In this document: piece after piece, positions 1 through 8,955 of the stretch
How the letters are laid out: every line of letters begins with the position of its first letter
Numbering within the stretch: the first letter of the stretch is position 1
From: Bacteroidales bacterium
Lineage (GTDB): Bacteria > Bacteroidota > Bacteroidia > Bacteroidales > Marinilabiliaceae
Length of the DNA stretch: 37,069 nt
Assembly: GCA_022361295.1 (NCBI GenBank)
Contig: JAKSBD010000702.1
Span: 1 to 37,069 of the forward strand
Direction of reading: 5' to 3'
Position numbers and translations under genes: made by a program
Notes under the pieces: generated by a model
Seen by the model: only the letters and a program-made list of their open reading frames with translations
Databases searched by the model: none
What the model was told of the DNA's origin: nothing

Positions 1-392
1 AGACTTGAACTCTTATCAGAATCAAGCTGAGGCAATTCAGGAAAATCAGCACCATCCTGACCAACAATACTAAATTTACCTTTTTCTGTAATAATATTAA
101 CACCGAAGGTATCCATGTTAATATCAAAATTCAGGGGCTGCTCTGGGAATTTTTTTAATGTTTCCAATAAGATACGAGAAGGTAAAGCAATGATTCCTTC
201 ACCATCAGAATTATCTATTTCTAAGGACGTAACCATAGTAACCTCCAAATCGGAAGCCGTCAATACAAGTTTATTGTCTTTTAGGTCGAATAAAAAATTA
301 TCGAGGATTGGCAATGTACTTTTATTACTAATCACGCGACTGATGGCTTGTAGATGCGATAGTAATTCTGTACTGGAAACTACAAATTTCAT
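1..392 (-). CDS. dnaN: DNA polymerase III beta sliding clamp, N-terminal part (partial)
   Basis: This gene runs off the left edge, so only about 130 codons from the start are visible. The translation begins MKFVVSSTELLSHLQAISRV and continues with the beta-clamp pattern NKSTLPILDNFLF, a TASDLEVTM segment and IALPSRILLETLKKFP, which are typical of clamp domain I. The clamp is a ring-shaped homodimer that tethers the replicative polymerase to DNA and recruits repair and ligation factors. It lies on the same strand as gldG, 241 nt downstream, and has its own promoter candidate (TATATTTG, 419-426), so separate transcription is likely. The start ATG at 390-392 gives the usual N-terminus. The identification is strong; the C-terminal two thirds cannot be judged. 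Confidence 0.95.
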   Translation of the reverse strand, partial: MKFVVSSTELLSHLQAISRVISNKSTLPILDNFLFDLKDNKLVLTASDLEVTMVTSLEIDNSDGEGIIALPSRILLETLKKFPEQPLNFDINMDTFGVNIITEKGKFSIVGQDGADFPELPQLDSDKSSS

Positions 393-418
393 AAATTCTT
401 ACAGTTATTAGTTCTTAT

Positions 419-426
419 CAAATATA
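419..426 (-). promoter_or_regulatory. Candidate -7 box for dnaN
   Basis: On the minus strand this reads TATATTTG, a full match to the Bacteroidota -7 consensus TAnnTTTG. It lies 26 nt before the dnaN ATG. I see no convincing TTTG at -33, so the call rests on the -7 box alone. Confidence 0.4.
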
Positions 427-633
427 TCAAAAAAACAGATAATTACGCGCTTATACAATCGCATAAATTATGCTTAAAACGCAACATGCAAGATACGAAA
501 AAACACTACTGTACAAAACTTGATCTCAGCATTCTTTTCAGTAGTTATTAACAGACTGTCAAATGAGATTTATTGAAGCAATAACATCCGTTATATTTAA
601 CTTTCAGATCCTCGATTGTTTACTGATAAACAG

Positions 634-2328
634 TTACTTTCCAAACCTTCGATAACGAATGTAGACAAACAGCAAACTGGCTAATCCCATTAATACAATT
701 GGTAAAACAACATTCAACCACTTTAACCATCCGGTACCTTCGCTAATTTTTTGTTTATCCAATAAACGCAACGTTAAGTGACGCCCACGTAATTGCATCC
801 AACCATCCTCGTCACACAGGTAATTAACAGCGTTAACGATAAAATCCTTATTACCATATTGCTGTTGCGAACCTTCATCATAACCAAGTGGAAAAATCTG
901 CGGATTACTTTGTTTAAAACGCACCTGATTTCTAATAATATCACCATCAGCCACTACCATTAAGCGTGTGTTCACACTCACATCCATACGCTCATTTATT
1001 CCTCTTATGCCTGCCGGCATTTGGCGGTTGGCAAATACAGATGGAAAGTTTCCTTCCTGTATAATGGCAACTGTCTGATGTGGCGAGTTAAACTCTGCCT
1101 GCACAGGCTGTTTGTTAACATCTGCCATACTTATAAACACCGGCGTTTTATTGACCTTGGTGTATTGTGATGTGCGCAATAAAATATGCCGCGAAACATT
1201 CAGGTTATTTCCTACAGTATCGATAGTACCGGTAAAACCACCCCGAACCAGGTTTATATTTCGGGTTACCGGATGATTTTGAGAAGCCGACAACAAGGGA
1301 CTATACAACCAAGGTACAGGTACTAATTGAGGTTGCCCCTGAGGTTTGGCATTCATTAAAATACGCCCTGCCTGCACATCCTCGACCACTACAGGATTAA
1401 CACGAACACCATACTTAAACAACTGATCATCCAGGTTAATATCGTTATATAAGCCAATTGTTTGCGGTGCCTGACGCAAGCTATCAAGCGTTACATTAAC
1501 AGCATCCACCAAGTACAGTAACCGCCCCCCATTCATCAAATACTGATCCAGAACAAATTTATCCTTCTCACTGAAAGGCTTCGATGGCTTGGCAATAATA
1601 ACAACTTTATATGGGGCTAACACTGCAGCATCATTACCAATCTGTCCCCTGTCGACCTGATAATATGCTGACAAAGCATCTGTAGCTTCAATAACATCCA
1701 GTTCATCCAACTCTCCATGTCCTTCAAGAAAAGCAACCCGACTTTTTTCTTCAGTCAGCAATTTTCTAAATGCATTGGCGAATTTATATTCAAGTCCTTC
1801 AATGGAACTGTTTAAATTTTCTGAACCACTTCTGGATGGCAGGTTATCTAACAAATTAACACCTACAATACGATCATTAAAATATATCAGGGCATATGGA
1901 AAAACATATGATTGAATCTGACGACCATCTTCCGCGTTTTCAAAAACACTTTGTGGTTCAAACCCGTACTCGGCCAACTCCGCCAGTAATGCTTTCTTTT
2001 CGTCCCCATTACTTTCATCGGGATTTACAAACTCAAAATACATCGAACGGCCAGCCTCTGATTTAAATTCCTCTAACATTTCGCGTGTAGAGTTTGACAA
2101 GCGCGTAAATCCACTGTTTAAATCCCCGGTCAAATACACCTTAACATATAATTCAGACGACAAGTCCTTCATAAACTGCTTTGAGGTTTCAGTTAGGGTA
2201 TATCTCTTTTCAGAGGTTAAGTCGATGCGAAAAAATACCTGCCTGCCCAGCCAGCTAATGGCAATTAATCCAAGAACAACAACAGCAAGCTTTACCAGTT
2301 TATTAGGATGATTAATACTTATACTCAT
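634..2328 (-). CDS. gldG: Gliding motility-associated ABC transporter substrate-binding-like protein GldG
   Basis: The 564-residue protein has one N-terminal membrane helix (about residues 12-31), a long extracytoplasmic region and one C-terminal helix (about 538-557) followed by a basic YRRFGK end. The segment after the first helix, with the RYTLTETSKQF motif, and the internal ELDELDVIEA region match the GldG/ABC-type uncharacterised family. In Flavobacterium johnsoniae GldA, GldF and GldG form an ABC system needed for gliding; in many non-gliding Bacteroidota its role is unknown. The gene starts 12 nt after the gldF stop, so the two are almost certainly co-transcribed. No gldA ATPase gene is in this window. 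It is the last gene of the surE-lpxB-gldFG operon. I saw only a weak hairpin after its stop. Confidence 0.9.
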   Translation of the reverse strand: MSISINHPNKLVKLAVVVLGLIAISWLGRQVFFRIDLTSEKRYTLTETSKQFMKDLSSELYVKVYLTGDLNSGFTRLSNSTREMLEEFKSEAGRSMYFEFVNPDESNGDEKKALLAELAEYGFEPQSVFENAEDGRQIQSYVFPYALIYFNDRIVGVNLLDNLPSRSGSENLNSSIEGLEYKFANAFRKLLTEEKSRVAFLEGHGELDELDVIEATDALSAYYQVDRGQIGNDAAVLAPYKVVIIAKPSKPFSEKDKFVLDQYLMNGGRLLYLVDAVNVTLDSLRQAPQTIGLYNDINLDDQLFKYGVRVNPVVVEDVQAGRILMNAKPQGQPQLVPVPWLYSPLLSASQNHPVTRNINLVRGGFTGTIDTVGNNLNVSRHILLRTSQYTKVNKTPVFISMADVNKQPVQAEFNSPHQTVAIIQEGNFPSVFANRQMPAGIRGINERMDVSVNTRLMVVADGDIIRNQVRFKQSNPQIFPLGYDEGSQQQYGNKDFIVNAVNYLCDEDGWMQLRGRHLTLRLLDKQKISEGTGWLKWLNVVLPIVLMGLASLLFVYIRYRRFGK

Positions 2329-2340
2329 AATAACTAACCG

Positions 2341-3072
2341 TTAATGTTTATTTTTTGTTAGCGATAGCCTGGAGAGATACAAAAAGAAAAATACTAATGA
2401 TGCTAAATGAATAATGTCTCTGGAATCAATTACACCACGACTTAAAGAACGATAATGACTATCAATACCCACATAGGTAATGGTATCTCGCCAGGCACTC
2501 AAACCCGGTATAGTTGCCAAAGATTCAAAACCCGTATAGAACAAAAAACAAACCAGGACGGCCAATATAAAAGCAACAATCTGATTGTCTGTCAATGATG
2601 AAGCAAACACTCCAATTGCCACATATACGGCGGCCAGAAAGACCAGGCCAATATATGATCCCCAGGTACCACCCATATCCAGGTTTCCAATCGGATTACC
2701 TAAATGATAAACGCTGTAAACATAGATTAAAGTGGGTAATAAACTAAGAAAAACAACTATCAGTCCTGCTAAAAACTTCCCGAAAACAATTTGCATTTCA
2801 GATACAGGACGCGTCAATAGCAGATCAAGGGTTCCCAAGCGTTTTTCATCTGCAAATAGACGCATGGTAACAGCAGGTACGAGAAATAAATATACCCATG
2901 GAGCAATGTAGAACAAAGACTCCAATGTTGAATACCCACCATATAATATATTTAAATCATTGGGGATAACCCAAAGAAACATTCCGGTAAGCAACAAAAA
3001 CACCGATACAACCAATGCCCCTGTTACTGAACTGAAAAAAGATGCTAATTCGCGTTTAAAAATAGCCAGCAT
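2341..3072 (-). CDS. gldF: Gliding motility-associated ABC transporter permease GldF
   Basis: This is a 243-residue polytopic membrane protein with about six hydrophobic segments. It opens with MLAIFKRELASFFSSVTGAL, the usual start of ABC-2 type permeases, and carries the ADEKRLGTLDLLLTRPVSE segment that marks ABC-2/GldF permeases. It should form the membrane channel or scaffold of the complex with GldG and the GldA ATPase. Its start is 6 nt from the lpxB stop and its stop is 12 nt from the gldG start, which argues for translational coupling in one operon. Family length is about 240 residues, so it looks intact. The transported substrate is not known for this family. Confidence 0.9.
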   Translation of the reverse strand: MLAIFKRELASFFSSVTGALVVSVFLLLTGMFLWVIPNDLNILYGGYSTLESLFYIAPWVYLFLVPAVTMRLFADEKRLGTLDLLLTRPVSEMQIVFGKFLAGLIVVFLSLLPTLIYVYSVYHLGNPIGNLDMGGTWGSYIGLVFLAAVYVAIGVFASSLTDNQIVAFILAVLVCFLFYTGFESLATIPGLSAWRDTITYVGIDSHYRSLSRGVIDSRDIIHLASLVFFFLYLSRLSLTKNKH

Positions 3073-3078
3073 AATTTA

Positions 3079-4224
3079 CTACTTAATGTTCTTATCTTTT
3101 TTTAATGACTCAAGCATCAATCCTGCTGTTCGGGCACTGGATCCCGGCCCACCCATTCGCACGTGTAGCTCAGCATAGTCACTCAACATCTCAGCTCGAC
3201 GATTACTGTCAGCAAGCAGCAAGCCGAGTTCCTTTTCCAGCTTGTCCAGTGAAAAATCTTTCTGGAACAATTCAAGTACAGCTTCCTTTTCTAAAATCAG
3301 GTTCACTAAGGAAATGAAAGGTACTTTAATCAATATTTTTTTAGCTATGAAATCAGTGACCCCACCTCCCCACATTTGATAGCACACTACCTGAGGACAG
3401 TTGAGTAACGCCGTTTCCAATGTTGCGGTACCCGACGTAACCAAAGCGGCACGAGACTGCTGTAGTAGTTCATAAGTTTGACCACTCACTACAGCAACAT
3501 CAATATTTTTGATATAAGGGTTGTACTCCTCAATGGCAAAAGATGGGGCGCCGGCAATGACAAACTGATAATCAGGAAACTTATCAACCATCTGAAGCAT
3601 ATCAGGAAGATTCTTGGTGATCTCACCCTTTCGACTTCCTGCCAGTAAAGCCACTTTTGGTCGCTTATCAAGCTTGTTTCGCTCAATAAACGAATCAAAT
3701 GACTCTTCCTTATTCGGACGATTATCAATGGCATCTAAAACAGGATTTCCGCTATACTGAACTTCAACACTATGTTCTTCAAAAAACTTCGTTTCAAAAG
3801 GCAGAATAGTGAACATACGATCAACATTCACCTTTATCTTCTTGACACGTTTCTGATTCCAGGCCCATATTTTTGGCGAGATATAATAGTAAACCAGCAG
3901 GTTATTATCATGGGCAAATTTCGCCATACGGAGATTAAAACCAGCATAATCCACTAATATCAATACATCAGGCTTGTATGCCATCAGGTCATCCTGACAC
4001 AACTTAAAGTTCTTTTTAATGGAATTAAGATTCATCAAAACATCCCATAAGCCCATTACTGCAGTATCCTTATAATGGCGAACAAGAGTTCCTCCCTGTT
4101 CTTTCATTAAATCTCCGCCCCAATATCTGAAGTCAGCTTCTGCATCCTTCTCCTTAAAAGCTTTCATCAGATTTGATGCATGTAAGTCGCCGGAAGCTTC
4201 TCCGGCAATTATATAATAACGCAT
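3079..4224 (-). CDS. lpxB: Lipid-A-disaccharide synthase
   Basis: The 381-residue protein starts MRYYIIAGEASGDLHASNLM; the GEASGD signature near residues 8-13 is diagnostic of LpxB (glycosyltransferase family 19). Other family features are the SPKIWAWNQKRVKKIK block near residue 120, the LLAGSRKGEI segment near 190 and the SGTATLETALL donor-site block near 265. LpxB joins UDP-2,3-diacylglucosamine and lipid X into the lipid A disaccharide at the inner membrane, so the organism makes lipid A. Length is normal. It follows a small membrane-protein gene by 9 nt and precedes gldF by 6 nt. An adjacent surE-lpxB arrangement is, to my recollection, frequent in this phylum. Confidence 0.96.
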   Translation of the reverse strand: MRYYIIAGEASGDLHASNLMKAFKEKDAEADFRYWGGDLMKEQGGTLVRHYKDTAVMGLWDVLMNLNSIKKNFKLCQDDLMAYKPDVLILVDYAGFNLRMAKFAHDNNLLVYYYISPKIWAWNQKRVKKIKVNVDRMFTILPFETKFFEEHSVEVQYSGNPVLDAIDNRPNKEESFDSFIERNKLDKRPKVALLAGSRKGEITKNLPDMLQMVDKFPDYQFVIAGAPSFAIEEYNPYIKNIDVAVVSGQTYELLQQSRAALVTSGTATLETALLNCPQVVCYQMWGGGVTDFIAKKILIKVPFISLVNLILEKEAVLELFQKDFSLDKLEKELGLLLADSNRRAEMLSDYAELHVRMGGPGSSARTAGLMLESLKKDKNIK

Positions 4225-4233
4225 AATGATTAA

Positions 4234-4530
4234 TTAAAGTAAAAAACGGAAAGCAATAACAACAATGGCGTACAGAATAGTGGAAGTAACAATACCTCTG
4301 GCAGCCAGTAAACGCTCTTTATTGATCGCAATTAAAAAGACAATCAGATTAGGCAATACACTTATGCTTAAGAGCTTTCCTATACTACCCATGTTTATCA
4401 TTTGATTGATAAAAGGCCAATAGTTCATATCACCTTTATAAACAAAGTAATATAAGGCGAAAGACATAATAATGGGTAAAATCGCACCAATTAAAATACC
4501 AATATAAAGTTTATTGCATTTACAGTTCAT
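4234..4530 (-). CDS. Small three-helix membrane protein of unknown function
   Basis: The 98-residue protein has three predicted membrane helices (about residues 9-29, 50-68 and 78-97) and a short Cys-containing N-terminus (MNCKCNK). I do not recognise a named family. It overlaps the end of surE by 11 nt and is 9 nt from lpxB, so it is translated as part of the same operon and is unlikely to be a spurious frame. Its position between a nucleotidase and a lipid A enzyme hints at an envelope role, but the sequence gives no catalytic motif. Confidence 0.75.
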   Translation of the reverse strand: MNCKCNKLYIGILIGAILPIIMSFALYYFVYKGDMNYWPFINQMINMGSIGKLLSISVLPNLIVFLIAINKERLLAARGIVTSTILYAIVVIAFRFLL

Positions 4531-5302
4531 AATTCTGTTCTTTCAAATAAGGTAAAAGATTAAAATTAGTGGCATCCAAATGACAAGGAACAATGGCTGC
4601 ATATCCCTTTTGAATATAATATTCATCCGTATCTTTGGCCTCCGGCTCCAGATTTTCAAAATGTCCGGTTAACCAGTAATATTTTCGTCCTCGCGGATCT
4701 TCTCTTTCAATAAATTCCTCAATCCACTTACCTTTACTCTGACGCGCCACCTTTGCCCCCTTAACATGCTGACCATCTGGTATATTAACATTTAAAAATG
4801 TACCTGCAGGCAATTTATCATTTAAAACACTTTTCACAACATGTTCGGCAACTCTTGCTGCTTCAGAAAAATCAGCTCCATAACTATAGTTTAATAAAGA
4901 AAAGCCAATGGCCGGAACCTGATTCAGCGCTCCTTCGCGGGCTGCTCCAACTGTACCTGAATAGTGCAGACTGATACTAGAATTAGTTCCATGATTAATT
5001 CCTGAAACTAATAAATCCGGCTTTCGATCCAACAACACATTAATTGCTAATTTTACGCAATCAACAGGAGTCCCGTTAACCTTGTAAAGTTTTAAGCCTT
5101 CTTTTTCTTTTACCAATTTGGCATATAGAGGTGTCTTTACTGTTATTGCATGCGACATTCCTGAATATGATTCATTTGGGGCCACAATAACCACATCGCC
5201 TATCGTCTTTAAAACCTTAACCAGCGACTCCAGACCACCTGCTTTAATCCCGTCGTCATTAGTAACCAGAATTAGTGGTCGCGAACTTTTTTCTTTTATC
5301 AT
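4520..5302 (-). CDS. surE: 5'/3'-nucleotidase SurE
   Basis: With the start at 5302 the protein has 260 residues and begins MIKEKSSRPLILVTNDDG. The NDDG motif (about residues 15-18) supplies the metal-binding aspartates; APNESYSGMSHAIT, VNGTPVDCV and VSGINHGTN are the other conserved SurE blocks. SurE is a metal-dependent phosphatase that removes phosphate from nucleoside 5'- and 3'-monophosphates. An in-frame ATG at 5353 would add 17 residues without family resemblance. It also lies at the -33 element of the promoter candidate at 5323-5354, upstream of the expected transcript start, so 5302 is preferred. This is the first gene of the five-gene operon, and its stop overlaps the next start by 11 nt. 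Confidence 0.94.
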   Translation of the reverse strand: MIKEKSSRPLILVTNDDGIKAGGLESLVKVLKTIGDVVIVAPNESYSGMSHAITVKTPLYAKLVKEKEGLKLYKVNGTPVDCVKLAINVLLDRKPDLLVSGINHGTNSSISLHYSGTVGAAREGALNQVPAIGFSLLNYSYGADFSEAARVAEHVVKSVLNDKLPAGTFLNVNIPDGQHVKGAKVARQSKGKWIEEFIEREDPRGRKYYWLTGHFENLEPEAKDTDEYYIQKGYAAIVPCHLDATNFNLLPYLKEQNYEL

Positions 5303-5322
5303 TTTTGAATCTATATGAACAT

Positions 5323-5354
5323 CAAAGATATGGATTCGTATTTGAAGGGACAAA
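5323..5354 (-). promoter_or_regulatory. Promoter of the surE-lpxB-gldFG operon
   Basis: Read on the minus strand, TTTG (5354-5351) is followed after exactly 20 nt by TATCTTTG (5330-5323), matching the Bacteroidota primary-sigma promoter (TTTG, N19-21, TAnnTTTG). Transcription would begin near 5316, about 14 nt before the ATG at 5302. This is the best promoter match in the window and it decides the surE start. Confidence 0.65.
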
Positions 5355-5460
5355 AGCGATTATTTGATTATTAACCTGAATTCGTTCTTACTACTTAATG
5401 CTAAGATATTACTTAAATCAAATCTTATTTTTTTCGTTATTCGAAATCTAATTAACTACT

Positions 5461-5491
5461 TTTGTTAGCTCTTTTTGAAAGAGACTATTTG
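5461..5491 (+). promoter_or_regulatory. Candidate pheT promoter with adjacent inverted repeat
   Basis: TTTG at 5461-5464 is followed after 19 nt by ACTATTTG (5484-5491), which keeps the TTTG of the -7 box but lacks the leading TA. Transcription would start near 5498, about 40 nt before pheT. A short inverted repeat, TGATAC-N5-GTATCA (5490-5506), covers the expected start point and could be an operator or a leader hairpin. The match is moderate. Confidence 0.4.
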
Positions 5492-5539
5492 ATACACATA
5501 GTATCATATTGATGTTCAACTTATAATGATTTTAGACGA

Positions 5540-7993
5540 ATGAATATTTCATACAACTGGCTAAAGAACTACCTTAATATTGATTTAGCACCAGAAAAAG
5601 TTTCTGAAATACTTACCGACATAGGATTGGAAGTTGGTGGAATGGAAGAAATTCAATCAATCAAAGGTGGATTAGAAGGCCTGGTTATCGGTGAAGTGTT
5701 AACTTGTGAAAAACATGCTAATGCTGATAAACTAAGCGTTACAACAGTTAATGTTGGTGGAGAAGAACCTCTTCCAATTGTTTGTGGCGCACCAAATGTA
5801 GCTGCTGGCCAAAAGGTTATTGTTGCAACTGTTGGTACTGTATTGTATAGTGGTGACGAAAGCTTTACTATTAAAAAGTCTAAGATCAGAGGCGAACAGT
5901 CAATGGGAATGATTTGTGCCGAAGATGAAATAGGTATTGGTACAAGCCACGACGGAATCATGGTACTGCCTGAAGATGTTAAACCAGGTACTTTGGCTAA
6001 AGATTATTTTAACGTTGAGAATGATATTGCCATTGAAATTGACTTGACTCCTAACCGTGTGGATGGCTCATCTCACTTCGGTGTAGCCCGTGATTTAGCG
6101 GCTTACCTGAAGCAACACCAGGAAGGCGTTGAGTTAACATTACCTTCTGTAGATGATTTTAAAATTGAGAATAACAACTATCCGGTAAAAGTAACAGTAG
6201 AAAATACCGAAGCTTGTCCTCGATACTGCGGTGTTACCATAAGCGATGTTAGCATTAAAGAATCACCTGAGTGGTTACAAAACAGATTAAAAGCTATTGG
6301 CTTAAGCCCAATCAATAACGTAGTTGATATTACCAATTTTGTATTACACGAGCTGGGTCAACCGCTTCATGCTTTTGATGGTGATGAAATCGTTGGTGAT
6401 GAAGTTATCGTTAAAACACTTGAGGACGGCACTGAATTCATCACTCTGGATGATGAAAAAAGAGAGTTATCAGATAAAGATCTTATGATATGTAACTCAC
6501 AAGGCGGTATGTGTATTGCTGGTGTGTTTGGAGGTATAAAAAGCGGGGTTAGCGAGAAAACTACTAAAATTTTCCTTGAAAGCGCTTACTTCAATCCGGT
6601 ATGGGTACGTAAAACTGCTAAGCGACATACTTTGAGCACTGATGCCAGCTTCCGCTTTGAACGTGGCGTTGATCCGAATATGACGATTTATGCGCTTAAG
6701 CGTGCTGCATTATTGATCAAAGAAGTTGCCGGAGGTACTATTTCGAGTGAAATAACAGACATCTATCCTGAAAAAGTTGAGAATTTTGAGGTTGTTGTTA
6801 CATATCACAATATTATACGCCTGATTGGAAAAGAGCTAAGCAAATCAACTATTAAAAGTATTTTAACAGCTCTGGATATTGAAATTATTTCTGAGACAGA
6901 AGAAGGCTTAAAATTATCAGTACCTCCCTACAGAGTAGATGTTCAGCGCGAAGCTGATATTATTGAAGAGATTCTTCGCATTTATGGTTATAATAACATT
7001 GAGATGCCATCATCGGTCAATAGTACCATTGTATATTCTCAAAAACCAGACGACCATAAATCAAAAAATATAATTGCTAATCAGCTAACTTCGCAGGGCT
7101 TTAGTGAGATAATGTGTAACTCACTTACCAAAGCAGCTTATTACGAAACACTGGAATCATACCCTCGTCCAAATGTGGTTGAGTTAGCTAATCCATTAAG
7201 TAATGATTTAAACGGCATGCGTCAAACGTTACTATTTGGTGGTTTAGAATCCATTGCCCACAATGTTAACCGACGCAACAGTGACCTAAAATTCTTTGAA
7301 TTCGGAAACAGCTATCATTATAAGGCAGAAACAGATAAAAGTGACTTAAACAACTATGACGAGGAGCAAAAACTTGCATTATTTATGGTTGGTAACAAAG
7401 CTGCTTTAAACTGGAATACTCCTGAGCTAAAAGTTAGTTTCTATGATTTAAAAAATCAATTGGAAAATATTCTGTCGCGCCTTGGCTTATCATTTAATGA
7501 CTTTAATGAAGAGGAAACAAAATCGGATTTATTTACAGAAGGACTAAGCTTGTCTCAAGGCAATAAATCTGTGGTTGACTTCGGTTTAGTTAACGGAAAA
7601 CTACTTAAAGCATTCGACATTGACGTACCTGTTTATTTCGCTGAAATTAAATGGGATGTCATTCTGAAGAAGAGCAGTAAAAAGACGGTCACCTACACCG
7701 AAATATCAAAATTCCCTGAGGTTAAAAGAGACCTTGCACTCGTACTAAACAAAGACGTGAAGTTTGAGCAAGTTAAACAAATTGCTCACAAGACAGAAAA
7801 GAAACTACTTAAGCGTGTTTCATTATTCGATGTCTTTGAAGGTGAAAAAATAGGAGCCGATAAAAAATCTTACGCAGTTAGCTTCATCTTACAAGACGAA
7901 ACTAAAACGCTTAACGATAAGCAAATTGATAAGATTATGAATAAAATGATGAGCAACTACGAAAGAGAGTTAGGTGCTTTGATTAGAAAATAA
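5540..7993 (+). CDS. pheT: Phenylalanine--tRNA ligase beta subunit
   Basis: The 817-residue protein has the full bacterial PheT layout. An N-terminal MNISYNWLKNYL start is followed by a tRNA-binding OB domain (about residues 40-150, with HANADKLSVTTVNVG). Next come B3/B4 editing-type domains (PRYCGVTISDV, NVVDITNFVLHELGQPLHAFD, about 210-290), a B5 domain (about 400-480), a catalytic-like core, and a C-terminal anticodon-binding fold (TEISKFPEVKRDLALVL, about 720-815). It pairs with PheS, not in this window, to charge tRNA-Phe. It is transcribed alone and divergently from surE, with a strong hairpin terminator directly after the stop. Length is normal and no disruption is seen. Confidence 0.97.
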   Translation: MNISYNWLKNYLNIDLAPEKVSEILTDIGLEVGGMEEIQSIKGGLEGLVIGEVLTCEKHANADKLSVTTVNVGGEEPLPIVCGAPNVAAGQKVIVATVGTVLYSGDESFTIKKSKIRGEQSMGMICAEDEIGIGTSHDGIMVLPEDVKPGTLAKDYFNVENDIAIEIDLTPNRVDGSSHFGVARDLAAYLKQHQEGVELTLPSVDDFKIENNNYPVKVTVENTEACPRYCGVTISDVSIKESPEWLQNRLKAIGLSPINNVVDITNFVLHELGQPLHAFDGDEIVGDEVIVKTLEDGTEFITLDDEKRELSDKDLMICNSQGGMCIAGVFGGIKSGVSEKTTKIFLESAYFNPVWVRKTAKRHTLSTDASFRFERGVDPNMTIYALKRAALLIKEVAGGTISSEITDIYPEKVENFEVVVTYHNIIRLIGKELSKSTIKSILTALDIEIISETEEGLKLSVPPYRVDVQREADIIEEILRIYGYNNIEMPSSVNSTIVYSQKPDDHKSKNIIANQLTSQGFSEIMCNSLTKAAYYETLESYPRPNVVELANPLSNDLNGMRQTLLFGGLESIAHNVNRRNSDLKFFEFGNSYHYKAETDKSDLNNYDEEQKLALFMVGNKAALNWNTPELKVSFYDLKNQLENILSRLGLSFNDFNEEETKSDLFTEGLSLSQGNKSVVDFGLVNGKLLKAFDIDVPVYFAEIKWDVILKKSSKKTVTYTEISKFPEVKRDLALVLNKDVKFEQVKQIAHKTEKKLLKRVSLFDVFEGEKIGADKKSYAVSFILQDETKTLNDKQIDKIMNKMMSNYERELGALIRK

Positions 7994-8007
7994 GATTCAA
8001 TACCTAC

Positions 8008-8048
8008 AAAAGAAATGGGCTATCCACCGCGGATAGCCCATTTCTTTT
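8008..8048. terminator. Bidirectional intrinsic terminator between pheT and the convergent secreted-protein gene
   Basis: A perfect 18-bp stem (AAAAGAAATGGGCTATCC with its complement) encloses a 5-nt loop. The outer A/T ends give a U tract on either strand, so it can end pheT (+) and the convergent gene at 8068 (-). Confidence 0.88.
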
Positions 8049-8067
8049 ATATTATATAGTTCAGGTT

Positions 8068-8802
8068 TTACAAGTAGGCAAGTGTCCATTTGTAGTTACT
8101 ATCTGTAAAAGCATTAGACCATTTTATATAATAGATCTCTCCCTTTTGTACATCAACAACAACCTCAGATTGCAAAGTACCTTTAGTAAAATTGCTGGAG
8201 CCAACCACCACTTCACATGTCTTATCATAAACAAACAGACATGTATTCTCAGATGTTAGACCATAGCTAGAAAAAGCTACCTTACCATTATGCTCAGCAG
8301 TATAAACAAACCAACTGTCATATCCTTTCGTGTGATTAGCTTCCATAAGCCCTACTGAAGCAACAACAGCATTTGAAGAGCTTATCCCCTTTTCTTCCAG
8401 CTGTTTTACACTCCATTTTAAATCAATACCATCTTGCTTTAGCTGCCAGATGATATAATACACCTCTCCTGCCCTGGAAATAAAAGATATTGCATCTTCT
8501 TTTCGATGAAGATTCTGAGTTACTATAGTTTTATAATCACTTGAAAACACAGTTACCAAACCTACTTCTTCAGACAAGCTGCTGCTTTCAATAGTAACAA
8601 CCCCATCATATTTAGCTTGCACCTGAAATAGCGTCTTTCCCGATTTAGCAATAAGTTCTTTAGTGTTTCCATCAGAAATAACGATGACATCTTCGCCAGC
8701 ATGTTTTCCTTTAGTAAAGTCAATAGCCATCACATAACAACATGATACGATGGCAAAAAGAAACAAAGAAAAGCTTCTTTTATTAATAATTCCCCAATTC
8801 AT
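8068..8802 (-). CDS. Exported protein with two beta-rich repeats, function unknown
   Basis: The 244-residue protein begins with a basic end and a hydrophobic stretch (residues 11-25). The IVSC at 18-21 could serve as a lipobox, although cleavage after VMA (26) by signal peptidase I is equally possible. The mature part consists of two similar halves, about residues 35-134 and 140-244. Each ends with an aligned strand pair: GEVYYIIWQ...LKWSVKQL in the first and GEIYYIKWS...YKWTLAYL in the second. The pattern resembles bacterial pre-peptidase C-terminal (PPC-like) beta domains, but I cannot name a family with confidence. It is transcribed alone, convergent to pheT, with a TATATTTG -7 candidate at 8829-8836. 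A periplasmic or surface binding role is inference. Confidence 0.8.
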   Translation of the reverse strand: MNWGIINKRSFSLFLFAIVSCCYVMAIDFTKGKHAGEDVIVISDGNTKELIAKSGKTLFQVQAKYDGVVTIESSSLSEEVGLVTVFSSDYKTIVTQNLHRKEDAISFISRAGEVYYIIWQLKQDGIDLKWSVKQLEEKGISSSNAVVASVGLMEANHTKGYDSWFVYTAEHNGKVAFSSYGLTSENTCLFVYDKTCEVVVGSSNFTKGTLQSEVVVDVQKGEIYYIKWSNAFTDSNYKWTLAYL

Positions 8803-8828
8803 AACTTAATAATTTACATTCCCTTATG

Positions 8829-8836
8829 CAAATATA
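8829..8836 (-). promoter_or_regulatory. Candidate -7 box for the secreted protein at 8068
   Basis: On the minus strand the sequence is TATATTTG, a full TAnnTTTG match, 26 nt before the ATG at 8802. No clear -33 TTTG is seen at the right spacing. Confidence 0.35.
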
Positions 8837-8955
8837 TTAAAAAGTAAAAATAGTAGCTTAATTATAAATAATAATAACGACCATATGCTATTATTTAATA
8901 ACAATAACACAAAATATTAATATTACTTGTAATCATTCAAACTATTGACTGTTTT

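Noticed and set aside
115-411. Plus-strand 98-codon frame at the left edge
   Set aside because: It is antisense to the dnaN N-terminus, which is unmistakable.
5303-5353. Extended N-terminus for surE
   Set aside because: It overlaps the best promoter match and lies upstream of the predicted transcript start; the added residues do not look like SurE.
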